Assembly: GCF_028330985.1 (NCBI RefSeq)
Contig: NZ_JAQMUE010000098.1
Location: 57,003-121,002, forward strand
DNA length: 64,000 nucleotides
Direction of reading: 5' to 3'
DNA from: Roseofilum reptotaenium CS-1145
GTDB lineage: Bacteria; Cyanobacteriota; Cyanobacteriia; Cyanobacteriales; Desertifilaceae
The notes beneath the pieces were generated by a model. It ran no database searches, was not told the DNA's origin, and was given only the letters and a program-made list of their open reading frames with translations. The position numbers and the translations under genes are program-made. The first letter of the stretch is position 1; each line of letters starts with the position of its first letter. Shown in pieces: positions 19,298-29,986 of this stretch.

Positions 19298-20827
19298 TCA
19301 AAGCCTCCGCCAGCGGCGACCATCTCGATTCAGTAACAACTCTGCCTCAACCGGTTCCCAGGTTCCCGCCTCATAGAGAGGAATCACCTCTGGAGGAGCA
19401 GGGGCATCCCAAACATCCAACACTGGGGTTAATACTTGCCAAGAGGCTTCCACCTCATCCCCACGGGTAAACAGAGTTTGGTCGCCTAACATACAATCAA
19501 TCAACAACCGGCTATAGGCATCCGTATTCGCTTGACCGAAGGCGCGATCGTAGCGAAAATCCATATCAACCGATCGCGTCCGCAAAGAACTCCCTGGCGT
19601 TTTCACCTCAAACCGCATCGAAATCCCCTCATTCGGCTGAATTCGCATCGCCAGCACATTCGGGTTCGCCTGTTTCGCCGCCGACTGGAACATCAAATAC
19701 GGCACTTCCTTAAACTGAATCGCAATCTCCGAAACCTTTTTCGGCATCCGTTTCCCCGTCCTCAAATAGAACGGAACCCCCTTCCAGCGCCAATTATCAA
19801 TATTCAACTTCAGCGCCGCATAGGTCGGCGTAACCGACTCCGGACTCGCACCCTCCTCATCTCGGTATCCCGGAACCTGCTTACCCTTACTCCAGCCCGA
19901 CGTATATTGACCCCGAACCGCACATCGATCCAAATTGCTCAAATCCGCCAAATGGGTCGCCTGCACCACCTTTACCTTCTCATTACGAATACTATCAGCA
20001 TCCAAAGAATTCGGCGGTTCCATCGCCGTCAACGAAAACAACTGCATCAAATGGTTCTGCACCATATCCCGGAGCGCCCCAGACGTTTCATAATAACCCG
20101 CCCGTCCTTCCAAACCCACCATTTCCGCCACTGTAATTTGCACATGGTCGATAAACTGGCGATTCCACAAGGGTTCAAAAATAGCATTAGCAAACCGAAA
20201 CACCAACAGATTTTGTACCGTTTCCTTACCCAAATAATGGTCAATACGGTACACCTGCTTTTCATCACAGACTTGAGTCACCACCCGATTCAACGTCCGA
20301 GCGCTACCCAAATCTCGGCCAAACGGTTTTTCAATGACCAACCGTTGCTTAGTGGGATCGTCTAACATCCCCGCATTGCCCAACTGTTGGGTTGCTTCTC
20401 CAAAGAACCGAGGGGCAACGGACAGATAAAAGACCCGGTTACCACGAGTTCCTCGTTTTGTATCTAATTCCGCTAGAAAGCTTTTGAGTTTTTGATAACT
20501 TTCCGGATTGTCAATATCTCCAGGGCAGTAAAATAGACCTTCAGCAAACTCTTTCCACAATTGCTCAGACTGAAGTCCCCCTCCAAATTCTTCCACGCCT
20601 TCGCGCATATGTTCCCGAAAAAAGTCATGGCTCCACTGACGACGAGCAACCCCCACAATGGTTAATTCTGGGGGTAGTCGTCTCTCCAATTTCATTTGGT
20701 AGAGCGCCGGGACTAATTTGCGTTGGGTGAGGTCTCCAGATGCACCAAAAATAATTAAAATCTGGGGTTCAGGAATGCGGTCTTGTTGCAGTCCAACGCG
20801 CAGAGGATTTTCTGTGAGTGTAACCAT
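19298..20827 (-). CDS. zwf: Glucose-6-phosphate 1-dehydrogenase
   Basis: 509 residues, normal length. NADP site [17 protein letters not shown] near residue 28; active-site motif RIDHYLGKE with the catalytic His nearby; C-terminal beta-sheet domain intact. It catalyses the first step of the oxidative pentose phosphate pathway and supplies NADPH in the dark. It lies between fbp (59 bp upstream) and opcA, the usual cyanobacterial order. Confidence 0.98.
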   Translation of the reverse strand: MVTLTENPLRVGLQQDRIPEPQILIIFGASGDLTQRKLVPALYQMKLERRLPPELTIVGVARRQWSHDFFREHMREGVEEFGGGLQSEQLWKEFAEGLFYCPGDIDNPESYQKLKSFLAELDTKRGTRGNRVFYLSVAPRFFGEATQQLGNAGMLDDPTKQRLVIEKPFGRDLGSARTLNRVVTQVCDEKQVYRIDHYLGKETVQNLLVFRFANAIFEPLWNRQFIDHVQITVAEMVGLEGRAGYYETSGALRDMVQNHLMQLFSLTAMEPPNSLDADSIRNEKVKVVQATHLADLSNLDRCAVRGQYTSGWSKGKQVPGYRDEEGASPESVTPTYAALKLNIDNWRWKGVPFYLRTGKRMPKKVSEIAIQFKEVPYLMFQSAAKQANPNVLAMRIQPNEGISMRFEVKTPGSSLRTRSVDMDFRYDRAFGQANTDAYSRLLIDCMLGDQTLFTRGDEVEASWQVLTPVLDVWDAPAPPEVIPLYEAGTWEPVEAELLLNRDGRRWRRL

Positions 20828-20886
20828 AGAGAATTAACTAGCAATAGTTGGGTGTAAGTCTAGATCTACAAAAGGTTGGTGTGGGG

Positions 20887-21927
20887 TTATTTGCTCTCTG
20901 AGGCATTCTTCAGGAAAGATTCGGCCAAAGCCACATTTTCTGGAGAGCCAATAATCAGAGGCGTTCTGGCGTGTAGCTCTTTGGGGATCACTTCCAAGAT
21001 ATCTTGAGTACCTGTACTTGCCCGGCCTCCTGCTTGTTGGGCAAGAAAACCTAAGGGCGCTGATTCATACAGTAATCGTAGTTTACCCTCTGGTTTTTTC
21101 AGCGTGCCAGGATACAAAAAGACCCCTCCCTGGAATAAAATGCGGTGAAAATCACCCACTAAGGCTCCACCATAGCGGGCGGTGTATCCTTCGTGGCGGT
21201 GAACATAACGCACATACTCGCGGATGGATTCGTCCCATTGCCAAAAATTTCCTTCATTGACGCTGTAGATTGCTCCATGGCTGGGGATTTGGATATTTTC
21301 TCGGCTGAGGATGAATTCTCCTAAGCTGGGGTCTAGATTGAAAGAATGGACTCCGTTGCCCACAGAATAGACCAGCATAGTACTAGGGCCATAGAGGATG
21401 TAGCCAGCAGCAATTTGTTTGTGTCCATTTTGGAGCAGGTCGGAGGCGCTCAAATCTAAGTCCATGCCTTCTTGTTTGCGGATGGAGAAGATAGAGCCGA
21501 CGTTGAGGTTAGTATCCACATTCGATGAGCCATCGATAGGGTCGTAAATCAGGGTTTGGCGACCGATGGGACAGTTTTCGGGGATGTAGTATGGCTCTTC
21601 CATTTCCTCAGAGGCGAGGCGACAGACGAGGCCACTTTGTTTGAAGACACTGATGAATACGTCATTGGCGTAGACATCCATTTTTTTGACTGATTCACCT
21701 TGGATGTTGGTCTCTCCAGTAAAGCCTAAAACGTTCTCCATCAGTCCAGCTCTGGACAGGCGACGGGAAATGAGTTTTCCGGCTAGGGCAATGCGATTCA
21801 TAATCGCACTGAGGTCTTGAGCATCTGGGGAAAAGCTTTGCAGTTGTTGGAGAACATGACGAGATAGGGTTGTACAATCCCGGTCAAGGGCATGTTCTTG
21901 GGCAACTTCGACATGGGCATCAGCCAT
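20887..21927 (-). CDS. fbp: Fructose-1,6-bisphosphatase, class I
   Basis: 346 residues. Metal and substrate motifs of class I FBPase are present: [39 protein letters not shown]. It hydrolyses fructose-1,6-bisphosphate to fructose-6-phosphate, feeding glucose-6-phosphate into the Zwf reaction. First gene of the fbp-zwf-opcA set. A Shine-Dalgarno-like AGGAGG lies just ahead of the start on the minus strand (about 21933-21938). Confidence 0.97.
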   Translation of the reverse strand: MADAHVEVAQEHALDRDCTTLSRHVLQQLQSFSPDAQDLSAIMNRIALAGKLISRRLSRAGLMENVLGFTGETNIQGESVKKMDVYANDVFISVFKQSGLVCRLASEEMEEPYYIPENCPIGRQTLIYDPIDGSSNVDTNLNVGSIFSIRKQEGMDLDLSASDLLQNGHKQIAAGYILYGPSTMLVYSVGNGVHSFNLDPSLGEFILSRENIQIPSHGAIYSVNEGNFWQWDESIREYVRYVHRHEGYTARYGGALVGDFHRILFQGGVFLYPGTLKKPEGKLRLLYESAPLGFLAQQAGGRASTGTQDILEVIPKELHARTPLIIGSPENVALAESFLKNASESK

Positions 21928-22336
21928 GGATTAGGTTCCTCCTAGAGCAACGGACAGGGGTGACCGCAAGGGTCTTAATGGATTGAGATGGGCTTGTTGA
22001 TCATGTTAAGGAATGGGGTTACGCAATGGCTCTAAGCTTAAGGTGAACTATAGAAATGACGGCTCCAGAAGCTGGAGAGCTAATCAACTCTAGGGAGGGT
22101 TGTCCGAGGGAAGTCGGTGTAAACTTTGGGGTAAAGATTGGGAGAATTGAGGATTAAAAAAGACGATCAATTCTAGACTCAAAAGCTTAATCGTGTCCCG
22201 ATCTCTAAGAAGGGAAGATGAGGGGGCGGGGAGTTGATGGAGTTGAAAACGCTCTCACCGGTATTTGAAGTTATCCTTTATAATTTATAATTAAGAAGAT
22301 CCAACACCAGATGAAGGCACCTCCTCAAAGACTCTA
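21928..22336. other. Divergent intergenic region between fbp and HD-domain gene
   Basis: 409 bp. It holds the fbp ribosome-binding site and, near 22262-22291, an AT-rich block (TTGAAG followed by overlapping TATAAT hexamers) that could be the promoter of the plus-strand HD gene. I found no convincing NtcA box, RNA gene or ORF. Confidence 0.45.
22265..22291 (+). promoter_or_regulatory. Candidate promoter of HD-domain gene
   Basis: TTGAAG (22265-22270) and two overlapping TATAAT hexamers (22279-22284 and 22286-22291). The spacing to the second is 15 bp, shorter than ideal, so the call is tentative. Confidence 0.35.
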
Positions 22337-23188
22337 ATGTTAAATTTGACTTCTGTTGTCATTAATGAATTTTTGGTGAAGATCCGGGATGGTTATCGCC
22401 GAACGTATGGTGGCTATAAACCGGATTATGCGGATATTATCGTTTGGGCTGGGAGTATGGCCCTAGAGAATATCGCCAATAGTGATGCCCTTTATCATAA
22501 TGTGGAACATACGATTTTTGTGACGTTGGTGGGGCAAGAAATTCTTCGTGGAAAACATATTCGTGAGGGTGGAGTTTCGGCAGAAGATTGGCTTCATTTT
22601 ATGATTTCTTTGCTCTGTCATGATATTGGGTATATTAAGGGGGTTTGTCGTGATGATAAGCATTCAGATCGCTTATATGATTCGGGGATTGACAACAGTA
22701 TGGTTGAGTTACTTCCCGGGGCAACGGATGCGGCACTTACGCCTTATCATGTAGACCGGGGTAAGCGGTTTATTGAGGAGCGCTTTGGAGGTCATAAATT
22801 AATTGATGCAGAGGAAATTAAGCGCAATATTGAGTTAACTCGTTTTCCGGTTCCTAAGGATGATGATCATGCGGATACGATGAATTATCCGGGTTTGATT
22901 CGAGGGGCGGATTTGATTGGGCAGTTGAGCGATCCGCAGTATTTACAGAAGATTCCGGCTCTGTTTTATGAGTTTGAGGAAAATGGGGCGAATAAACAGT
23001 TAGGGTATGAAAATCCTGGGGATTTACGGAATAATTATCCGGCGTTTTTCTGGAATGTGGTTTCTCATTATATTCAGCCTTCGTTGAATCATTTGAAGTT
23101 GACTCAGGAAGGAAAGCAGGTGATTGCAAATTTGTATGCGAATGTTTTTCGAGTTGAACATGAGGCGCAAACGGATCGCTTTGTTTGA
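22337..23188 (+). CDS. HD-domain metalloprotein (Npun R2479 type)
   Basis: 283 residues. Metal ligands of the HD superfamily are visible: H in LYHNVEHT, the HD pair in LLCHDIGYIKG, and D in IRGADLIGQL. Family members are cyanobacterial predicted phosphohydrolases of unknown substrate, possibly acting on nucleotides or second messengers. It stands alone, divergent from fbp and followed by hisA after a 28-bp palindrome. Confidence 0.85.
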   Translation: MLNLTSVVINEFLVKIRDGYRRTYGGYKPDYADIIVWAGSMALENIANSDALYHNVEHTIFVTLVGQEILRGKHIREGGVSAEDWLHFMISLLCHDIGYIKGVCRDDKHSDRLYDSGIDNSMVELLPGATDAALTPYHVDRGKRFIEERFGGHKLIDAEEIKRNIELTRFPVPKDDDHADTMNYPGLIRGADLIGQLSDPQYLQKIPALFYEFEENGANKQLGYENPGDLRNNYPAFFWNVVSHYIQPSLNHLKLTQEGKQVIANLYANVFRVEHEAQTDRFV

Positions 23189-23211
23189 GGAAAGGCAAGA
23201 GGCAGTAGGTA

Positions 23212-23239
23212 GTAGGGGCAAAAAGTTTTTCGCCCCTAC
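23212..23239. repeat. 28-bp palindrome GTAGGGGC...GCCCCTAC
   Basis: A near-perfect 28-bp palindrome between the HD gene and hisA. A relative lies at 29950-29977. The outer arms share GTAGGGGC with the 60-bp coding elements at 5914 and 35996. Confidence 0.7.
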
Positions 23240-23288
23240 TTGTTGGGGTAGGATAGAGGGGATTTAAGGTGTTAGGAGAATACGGGTT

Positions 23289-24062
23289 ATGGATGTGATT
23301 CCAGCGATTGATTTGCTCCAGGGGAATTGTGTGCGCTTGTATCAGGGAGATTATGAGCAAAGTCAGGTGTTTGATGAAGACCCGGTGGCGATCGCCCAAC
23401 AATGGGTTGCTCAAGGAGCGACGCGCTTGCATGTGGTGGATCTCGATGGCGCAAAGTCAGGACAGTCGGTGAATTTAGAGGTGATTCGGGCGATCGCCCA
23501 ATCCATCCCCATTCCGGTACAAGTGGGGGGAGGCTTGCGCGACTATGCAGGAGGGGCAAATTTGCTCTCTACCGGTGTCCAACAGGCGATTCTAGGGACG
23601 GTGGCAGTGGAAAATCCCGAACTTGTCCAACAGCTCTGTCAGGAGTTTCCAGGGCAAATTATGGTGGGTATTGATGCCCGCGATGGTAAGGTGGCGACGC
23701 GGGGATGGTTGGAAACCTCCAAAATTTCTGGGATTGAATTGGCCCAACAGTGCGCTCAGATGGGGGTTTATGGGATTATTTATACTGATATTCATCGGGA
23801 TGGAACCCTGAAGGGCCCCAATATTTCAGCCTTGCGAGAAGTTGCCGAAGCGGTGGATGTACCGGTAATTGCCTCTGGTGGAGTCAGTAGCGTTACGGAT
23901 TTACTCAGTTTGTTGTCCCTAGAGCGTTTGGGGGTAACTGGAGTGATTGTGGGTAAGGCGCTCTATACGGGGGATGTGGTGTTAAAAGAAGCGCTACAGG
24001 CGATCGGGCCGGGTCGTTTACAGGATGTTCCCCCGGATTTTGATTCGTCAGCGATGGCGTAG
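23289..24062 (+). CDS. hisA: ProFAR isomerase (phosphoribosylformimino-AICAR-ribotide isomerase)
   Basis: 257 residues, (beta/alpha)8 barrel. N-terminal catalytic Asp in [12 protein letters not shown]; phosphate-binding loops VQVGGGLRD and VIASGGVSS; second catalytic Asp in [14 protein letters not shown]. It performs the fourth step of histidine synthesis. No other his genes nearby, as is normal in cyanobacteria. Confidence 0.96.
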   Translation: MDVIPAIDLLQGNCVRLYQGDYEQSQVFDEDPVAIAQQWVAQGATRLHVVDLDGAKSGQSVNLEVIRAIAQSIPIPVQVGGGLRDYAGGANLLSTGVQQAILGTVAVENPELVQQLCQEFPGQIMVGIDARDGKVATRGWLETSKISGIELAQQCAQMGVYGIIYTDIHRDGTLKGPNISALREVAEAVDVPVIASGGVSSVTDLLSLLSLERLGVTGVIVGKALYTGDVVLKEALQAIGPGRLQDVPPDFDSSAMA

Positions 24063-24079
24063 TGGATTTGTTCAGCTCT

Positions 24080-24144
24080 TATAGCGCTTTGCGCTAGGGA
24101 ATAGGGAATAGAAAATGTCCTGACTATCCTTACCACTGCTATAG
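24080..24144. repeat. Short MITE-related element
   Basis: Begins with an AGCGC-TTT-GCGCT palindrome, contains AGGGAATAGGGAATAG and AGAAAATGTCCT, and ends ACTGCTATAG, the same right end as copy A. It is a shortened or composite member of the family. Confidence 0.55.
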
Positions 24145-24210
24145 TTCCCATTTTCAAGGCATTTTATAGGAATGCTCTCAAAGGAAAAATTTAGGCGATC
24201 GTACCCCATA

Positions 24211-24287
24211 ACAGCACAAAGTGCTGTAGTCATTGATTCATACACGAGACGGTTACACTGTACTCTAATAACAGCGCAAAGCACTGT
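24211..24287. repeat. Two ACAGC(A/G)CAAAG(T/C)(G/A)CTGT hairpins
   Basis: Two similar 17-bp palindromes (24211-24227 and 24271-24287) precede a run of AGGGAAT-like units at the 3' end of the giant kinase gene. They may serve as a 3' structure, or are simply repeats. Confidence 0.5.
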
Positions 24288-24303
24288 ATTCCCTATTCCC
24301 TAT

Positions 24304-27300
24304 TTATTCCTCTTCTACGGGACGTAAGGGAATTTCCACGATAAACTTAGCTCCCTCTCCCGGTTCAGAAACACAACTGAGATTGCCGCTATGTTTTTCC
24401 ACCACAATTTGATAACTGATAGATAACCCTAAACCGGTTCCAGAGCCAACGGGTTTAGTCGTATAGAAAGGATTAAAGATTTTTTGGATCGTTTCCTCAC
24501 TCATCCCTGGGCCATTATCAGCGATAATGACTTCCACAGATTGGCGATCTGTTACGTGAGTCCGGACTGTAATCGAGGGTTGTTGATCTTTGGAAAGTTC
24601 AGTACTGCGCTGATCTTGCATTGCATCACACGCATTGGTTAATAAATTCATGAACACTTGATTCAGTTGGGAGGCGTAGCAATTGACCTGGGGTAAATTG
24701 CCATACTCTTTAAGAATTTTAATTTCTTTCTCATTCCCCGACTCTTTGAAACGATTTTGCAAAATCAACAGGGTACTATCTAATCCATCATGAAGATTAA
24801 CTGGTTTTTTATCCGCTTCATCCAGTCGGGAGAAGTTTCGTAGAGAAAGGATGATTTTACGGATACGTTCGGCTCCCACCTGCATAGAATTGAGGAGATT
24901 CTTCAAATCTTCACTCATAAAGTCGAGATCGATATCCTCAATCATATCTTCAATTTCTTCATCTGGTTTAGGGTAATGGGTTTGATAGAGATCGATCAGA
25001 TCCAGTAAAGCGTCAACATATTCTGTCGCAGGGGCTAGGTTACCATAGATAAAACTAACGGGATTATTAATTTCATGGGCTACTCCAGCCACCATTTGAC
25101 CTAAACCGGACATTTTTTCCGTTTGGATCAGTTGGGTTTGAGTTCGTTTTAGCTCTTCTAGTGTTTGGGATAAATCTTGATTTTTCTGGTTTAATTCTTG
25201 GGTGCGCTCTTGTACTTTTTGCTCAACAGATGCATAGAGGAGGGCGTTATCCAGGGCGATTGCTGCTTGAGAGGATAAGACTTGCAGTACTTCAATGCGA
25301 TCGGCAGTGAAGGCATCAGTCGTTAGGTTGTTTTCTAAATACAGGATACTAATCAGTTGTCCTTGGTTAACGATGGGGATACACAGGAGCGATTTAACCT
25401 GACGTTTAATAATGTAAGGGTCGTTAGTAAATTGTCCATTTCGACAGGCATGGCTTAAGACCACATCGGAGAGAGAGCGTTCCACATAGTTAATGACTGT
25501 AATGGGTAATTCCTCACTGGTTTCAACGGCTGTTGATTCCTCGTTAATAATCGCTTCCTCATCTACAAAAGCAGAGGCGGAAATCAGTAACTTCCCCTCT
25601 TTAGGAAGCAATAAAAATCCCGATTGTGCTCCGGCATTTTCAATCAAGCTTTTCATTAAAGTCCCCAAGAGCTTATCGAAAACAATTTCACTAGAAATGG
25701 CTTGAGACGCTTTGAGAACTGTATTTAAATCCAGACTATTGGAAATCGAATTGGTAGAGGTATGAATTGTGGTATTCACATCCAATTTATCGGTTAGTTG
25801 GTTAAATTTAGCCTCTAATTGGGGATGGGCTAATTTCAGAGATGCAACTTTGCGCTTTATTCCCCATTTCTCGTAATGATAGTAAGCCTCTCGCAAATGG
25901 ACTAGAGCATAGGAAAGTTTCTGTTTTTGCAGCCAAAAATCAGCCGCCCGTTCATTGGCGATCGCCTGAACAGAAATCAAGTCATGTTCTGTGGCTACGG
26001 CGATCGCGCGATCGTAGAAATCAATCGCTAATTCCAGTTTATTTTGTACACGAGCTAATTCTGCTTCTACCAGTAAATACTTAGGCAAGAAATTGGCTAC
26101 ACAGTTTTCAGACCAAATCTTTAATTGACTTTGATTCGCTCTAACCTTGTCTAATAAGACTTCTCTTTGAGTCTCTTCTGTCATCCCATAAGCGGATAGA
26201 CAGATCAAAGAGGTGTAGAAATTATACTCAGGTACAGGTGCAGTCCCCAGTATGAACTGGAGCTTATCCGCGATCGTCTCACTTAGGGCTAATGCGGCCT
26301 CTAGATTCCCATACAAATATAACGTTTGCATTTTGAAAATCTGATAAATACACAGAGCAAAAATATTCTGATTTTGCTGACAAAGCTCAACATATTCCGC
26401 TTCAGTTAAACTTGGCCCATCAAAATTTAATGGCTCATTCGTTTGATCGTCTAAATTCAACAGAACCAACTGTAAACCCAGTAAAACATAAGTTACCAAT
26501 TGATTCTCCGTTTTCTGAGCAAACGGTAAATATTTAAGAATCTCTTCTAAAATCTGTTCAATCGGTTTTCCTTGGACAAAGAAATTAACCGATTGATTAT
26601 TCAGCACATAACCCGCATAGAGCAAATCTCCCGAATCTAGAGCCGATTGATACGCCTCATTTCCTAGCCATGTTGAATCTTTCATGGGATTAAACCAATA
26701 ATTCAAAGTGCTAATTAAACAAATACCCGCCTTATAGGTTGGATGTCCCCACTTTTGATTAAGTTTATAAGCCACCCTTCCCAGATCATAGGCATTTCGG
26801 TACTGTCCAAAAATATTCACCAATAAAATGCCATAGGTGGGCAAAAAGAACGCCACTTCTGGAGCATATCCTTCCTCCAAAACCAACGTTGCCCCCTTCA
26901 GAATAATCAGCGTCCACAACTGGATATTGAGCATATAAGCCGGGGGCGCTAAATTATGCAATAACTTCACTTTGATTTCGCTGAGGGAATTCTCCATTTT
27001 GGGTTGATCCAGCAATGATAAAATGGGGCGATTTCCTAAAGCTTTACCCGCCTTATCTAATTCCTGGGGAATTATGCTATCTAAATCTTCTGTTGGCAAA
27101 CTAATCCCTAATATATCTAGGGCAGTACGCCCAATGTCCACCGCCTTTTGATACTGCCCTCTCAAAGTGTTTTGAATTAACAGAATATTATAAATCTCAG
27201 CTTTCTCAAAATCCGAATCAATCTGAGATAAAACCTCAGCAATCAAAGCTTCTGATTCAGCAAAGTTTCCATTCAAATATTCCACATCTGCCCGCTCTCT

Positions 27301-29697
27301 ATACAGGGAAAATGCAAACTCATGATCGAGATCCCAAATATTTTCTGGCAGATAACTCATTGCCTCTTTTAAATATTGAAGAGCTGCCACAAAAGCAGTG
27401 GCATCTTTAGCGCGTTTTCCTGCCTCCAAATTTAGGTGAGCTAATTCCAAGATTTCATTCTGTTCTGTTATCAAAGATCGACCAACATTCATGTGATCGA
27501 CCAATTCAAAAATTCGTTCACTACGATATTCAATCGGTGTTCTTTCCAATAGCATCCTGCCAATTTCCAGATGAACCGACTTTTTATTTGACTCATCAAT
27601 TAGAGCATAGGCTGCTTGCTGTACTCGGTCATGGGAAAATTTATAATTTAAGATCAATAACGGAGCCGTAACTAAATCCAGATCGACCAATTCTTTCCCA
27701 GAATTGGGGCGAATCATTTTTTCTTGAATTGCAGGCAAGAGATCTTGAAAGGTTCCAGAGGATTCTTTTTCATAAATTAAAGACAGAGTATTTAAATCAA
27801 ACTGATTCCCTAAACAAGCCGATAACCGTAAAACTTCTTGCGTTTCTTCTGGCAGTTTTCGCAACTTACCAATCATTAAATCCACTACATTTTCCGTAAT
27901 ACTCATGGACTCAATTTCTTCTAAATCCCAAGACCATCCACCCATAATATCAGGTTGAGGCGGTACAAACGTTAGTAGGTTTTCCTGGTACAGGGTCTTG
28001 AGAAATTCATTCACAAAAAATGGATTTCCTGCGGTTTTATTTTGAACCAGTTCTGCCAAAGGCTTCACGAATCGTTGCCCTTGATGTAAAGTCTCAGAAA
28101 TCAATTGGCTAATTTGATTGAGCTTCAGATTTTCCAAATGGATATGATTAATAATCACAGACTGAATCCGCAGGGAGTCAACCACCATCATCAGTGGATG
28201 ACTAGGACTCACTTCATTATCTCGATAAGCTCCAATTAAGAAAAAATACTGAACATCTGCTTCCGTTAGCATAAGTTCAATCAATTTCAGAGTTGCAGAA
28301 TCAGCCCATTGTAAATCATCTAAAAAGATCACTAATGGATGTTCGGGGCGGCAAAAAATACGAATAAAATTTTGAAAAACCAAATTAAACCGATTTTGAG
28401 ATTCTGTTGGCCCTAGCTCTATAACGGCAGGTTGGGGGCCAACAATATATTCTACTTCCGGAATCACATCAATAATGATTTGACCATTCGGGCCAAAGGC
28501 TTCTAATAGCTTTTTTTTCCATTGTCTTAAGTTCTCTTCACTTTCAGTCAGCAATAAATTGACTAACTCAGAAAACGCTTTTACAATAGCAAAATAAGGA
28601 ATACTCCGTTGGAACTGATCGAATTTACCTAAGATAAAATAGCCATTTCTATGGGTAATAGGATTATAGATTTCTTGAACTAAAGCAGATTTACCGATTC
28701 CGGAATATCCACTAATGAGCATAAATTCTTTATGACCATCAGCGACTCGCTCAAAAGCGGCTAACAACGTATCGACTTCCTTATCTCGTCCATAGAGTTT
28801 TTCTGGGATTTTAAATGTATCCGAAATATCTTGTTCCCCTAAGGGAAATGGATCGATCTGGTCATTATCTTTCAGATTGACTAAACATTGTTCTAAATCT
28901 GCGAGTAATCCCCAACTGCTTTGATAGCGCTCTTCTGCATTTTTGGCTAATAGCTTCAGCACTAAGTCAGAGACAACTTGGGGAATTTCAGCATTAACGA
29001 TATGGGGAGCAATGGGTTGCTTGGCAATGTGACAATGGATGAGTTCCATTGTTTCCTTGCTTTCAAAGGGAAGCTTGTGGGTGAGCAACTCATAAAAGGT
29101 GGCTCCCAATGAATAGAAATCTGTGCGATAGTCTAAGCTCCGATTGAGTCTTCCGGTTTGCTCAGGAGACATATAGGCTAAGGTTCCTTCAATCGTCGGA
29201 GCATGACCGGATGATGAAGATTCTCGATTAAAGGTGACAGATATACTTAAATCGACCAGTTTGACTTCTCCTGTGGCGGGATTAAAGATAATATTGCCTG
29301 GATTGATATCTTTATGAATAATACTCGCTTGATGTAAATCGCCTAAGCTTTTGACAATCCGAATGGCTAAGTTGAGAAATCCTAAAAGCGTAAATTTCTG
29401 AGACGCTAATAACTGTTTTAAGGATTCTCCTCCAAAATCCTCTAAGACCATCACTAAAGCGTTTTGATAGCTTTCTAGAGTATAAGCCTTAACTAGACTT
29501 TCTCGATTGAGCTGATTGAGGAGTTGAAACTCTTGCTGGTATCGATTGCGCTCCTCTACTGTGGGATAATCTGCTTTGAGTACCTTCAAAATGACGGGCA
29601 GATTCGTTTTTTGTTGACAACCCCGATAGACTACTGTTTTGTCACTTTCGTAGATCTTAGCAAGAATTTGGTAGCCGCTTAGATTGATCATAATCAA
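24304..29697 (-). CDS. Giant Ser/Thr kinase - AAA ATPase - TPR - GAF - histidine kinase hybrid
   Basis: 1797 residues, cytoplasmic. 1-270: protein kinase domain with K in VILKVLK and catalytic loop HKDINPGN; the usual DFG reads DLS. About 300-650: AAA/STAND ATPase with Walker A GYSGIGKS (near 328) and FLDDLQWAD. About 690-1300: helical repeats. About 1360-1530: GAF domain. About 1540: H-box GIAHEINNP. The end is an ATPase domain with NQVFMNLLTNACDAM and TTKPVGSGTGLG. This architecture is common in filamentous cyanobacteria and integrates signals into a two-component output. Partners and signal are unknown. Confidence 0.93.
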   Translation of the reverse strand: MIMINLSGYQILAKIYESDKTVVYRGCQQKTNLPVILKVLKADYPTVEERNRYQQEFQLLNQLNRESLVKAYTLESYQNALVMVLEDFGGESLKQLLASQKFTLLGFLNLAIRIVKSLGDLHQASIIHKDINPGNIIFNPATGEVKLVDLSISVTFNRESSSSGHAPTIEGTLAYMSPEQTGRLNRSLDYRTDFYSLGATFYELLTHKLPFESKETMELIHCHIAKQPIAPHIVNAEIPQVVSDLVLKLLAKNAEERYQSSWGLLADLEQCLVNLKDNDQIDPFPLGEQDISDTFKIPEKLYGRDKEVDTLLAAFERVADGHKEFMLISGYSGIGKSALVQEIYNPITHRNGYFILGKFDQFQRSIPYFAIVKAFSELVNLLLTESEENLRQWKKKLLEAFGPNGQIIIDVIPEVEYIVGPQPAVIELGPTESQNRFNLVFQNFIRIFCRPEHPLVIFLDDLQWADSATLKLIELMLTEADVQYFFLIGAYRDNEVSPSHPLMMVVDSLRIQSVIINHIHLENLKLNQISQLISETLHQGQRFVKPLAELVQNKTAGNPFFVNEFLKTLYQENLLTFVPPQPDIMGGWSWDLEEIESMSITENVVDLMIGKLRKLPEETQEVLRLSACLGNQFDLNTLSLIYEKESSGTFQDLLPAIQEKMIRPNSGKELVDLDLVTAPLLILNYKFSHDRVQQAAYALIDESNKKSVHLEIGRMLLERTPIEYRSERIFELVDHMNVGRSLITEQNEILELAHLNLEAGKRAKDATAFVAALQYLKEAMSYLPENIWDLDHEFAFSLYRERADVEYLNGNFAESEALIAEVLSQIDSDFEKAEIYNILLIQNTLRGQYQKAVDIGRTALDILGISLPTEDLDSIIPQELDKAGKALGNRPILSLLDQPKMENSLSEIKVKLLHNLAPPAYMLNIQLWTLIILKGATLVLEEGYAPEVAFFLPTYGILLVNIFGQYRNAYDLGRVAYKLNQKWGHPTYKAGICLISTLNYWFNPMKDSTWLGNEAYQSALDSGDLLYAGYVLNNQSVNFFVQGKPIEQILEEILKYLPFAQKTENQLVTYVLLGLQLVLLNLDDQTNEPLNFDGPSLTEAEYVELCQQNQNIFALCIYQIFKMQTLYLYGNLEAALALSETIADKLQFILGTAPVPEYNFYTSLICLSAYGMTEETQREVLLDKVRANQSQLKIWSENCVANFLPKYLLVEAELARVQNKLELAIDFYDRAIAVATEHDLISVQAIANERAADFWLQKQKLSYALVHLREAYYHYEKWGIKRKVASLKLAHPQLEAKFNQLTDKLDVNTTIHTSTNSISNSLDLNTVLKASQAISSEIVFDKLLGTLMKSLIENAGAQSGFLLLPKEGKLLISASAFVDEEAIINEESTAVETSEELPITVINYVERSLSDVVLSHACRNGQFTNDPYIIKRQVKSLLCIPIVNQGQLISILYLENNLTTDAFTADRIEVLQVLSSQAAIALDNALLYASVEQKVQERTQELNQKNQDLSQTLEELKRTQTQLIQTEKMSGLGQMVAGVAHEINNPVSFIYGNLAPATEYVDALLDLIDLYQTHYPKPDEEIEDMIEDIDLDFMSEDLKNLLNSMQVGAERIRKIILSLRNFSRLDEADKKPVNLHDGLDSTLLILQNRFKESGNEKEIKILKEYGNLPQVNCYASQLNQVFMNLLTNACDAMQDQRSTELSKDQQPSITVRTHVTDRQSVEVIIADNGPGMSEETIQKIFNPFYTTKPVGSGTGLGLSISYQIVVEKHSGNLSCVSEPGEGAKFIVEIPLRPVEEE

Positions 29698-29949
29698 AAA
29701 CTCTAAATCGCTTTGGGGAAGTACGGATAAGATACCCTGGGTAAAGAAGAAGCGGACGACCCGAAGCGATCGCCTCCACTCTAGATCAAGATTACCTCAC
29801 CAATTTAGCAAAATATAGTCCTGCACGCTGGTAATAGGAATGAGTTACCCGTTAAGCTTGTAAAGTTGGTTGGTAAGAGGGAGGGAATAGGGAATAGGGA
29901 ATGGCTGGTTTTGCTCTTTCCTTGAACCATTCATAAATTTAGACATGAT

Positions 29950-29977
29950 GTAGGGACAAACGGCCGTTCGCCCCTAC
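29950..29977. repeat. 28-bp palindrome, second copy
   Basis: GTAGGGAC...GCCCCTAC with an inner AACGGCCGTT palindrome, 10 bp past the gnd stop codon on the minus strand. It can fold as a hairpin and may act as the gnd 3' end. Preceded by a short AGGGAAT run near 29883. Confidence 0.6.
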
Positions 29978-29986
29978 AAGAGGGTT

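Noticed and set aside
19532..20365. 277-residue plus-strand frame opposite zwf
   Set aside because: Antisense to a clearly real zwf, with an Arg/His/Ile-rich composition typical of reversed coding sequence.
22262..22275. NtcA box upstream of the HD-domain gene
   Set aside because: Reads GTA-N8-TAT and the nearest -10 is far closer than the 22-23 bp NtcA requires.
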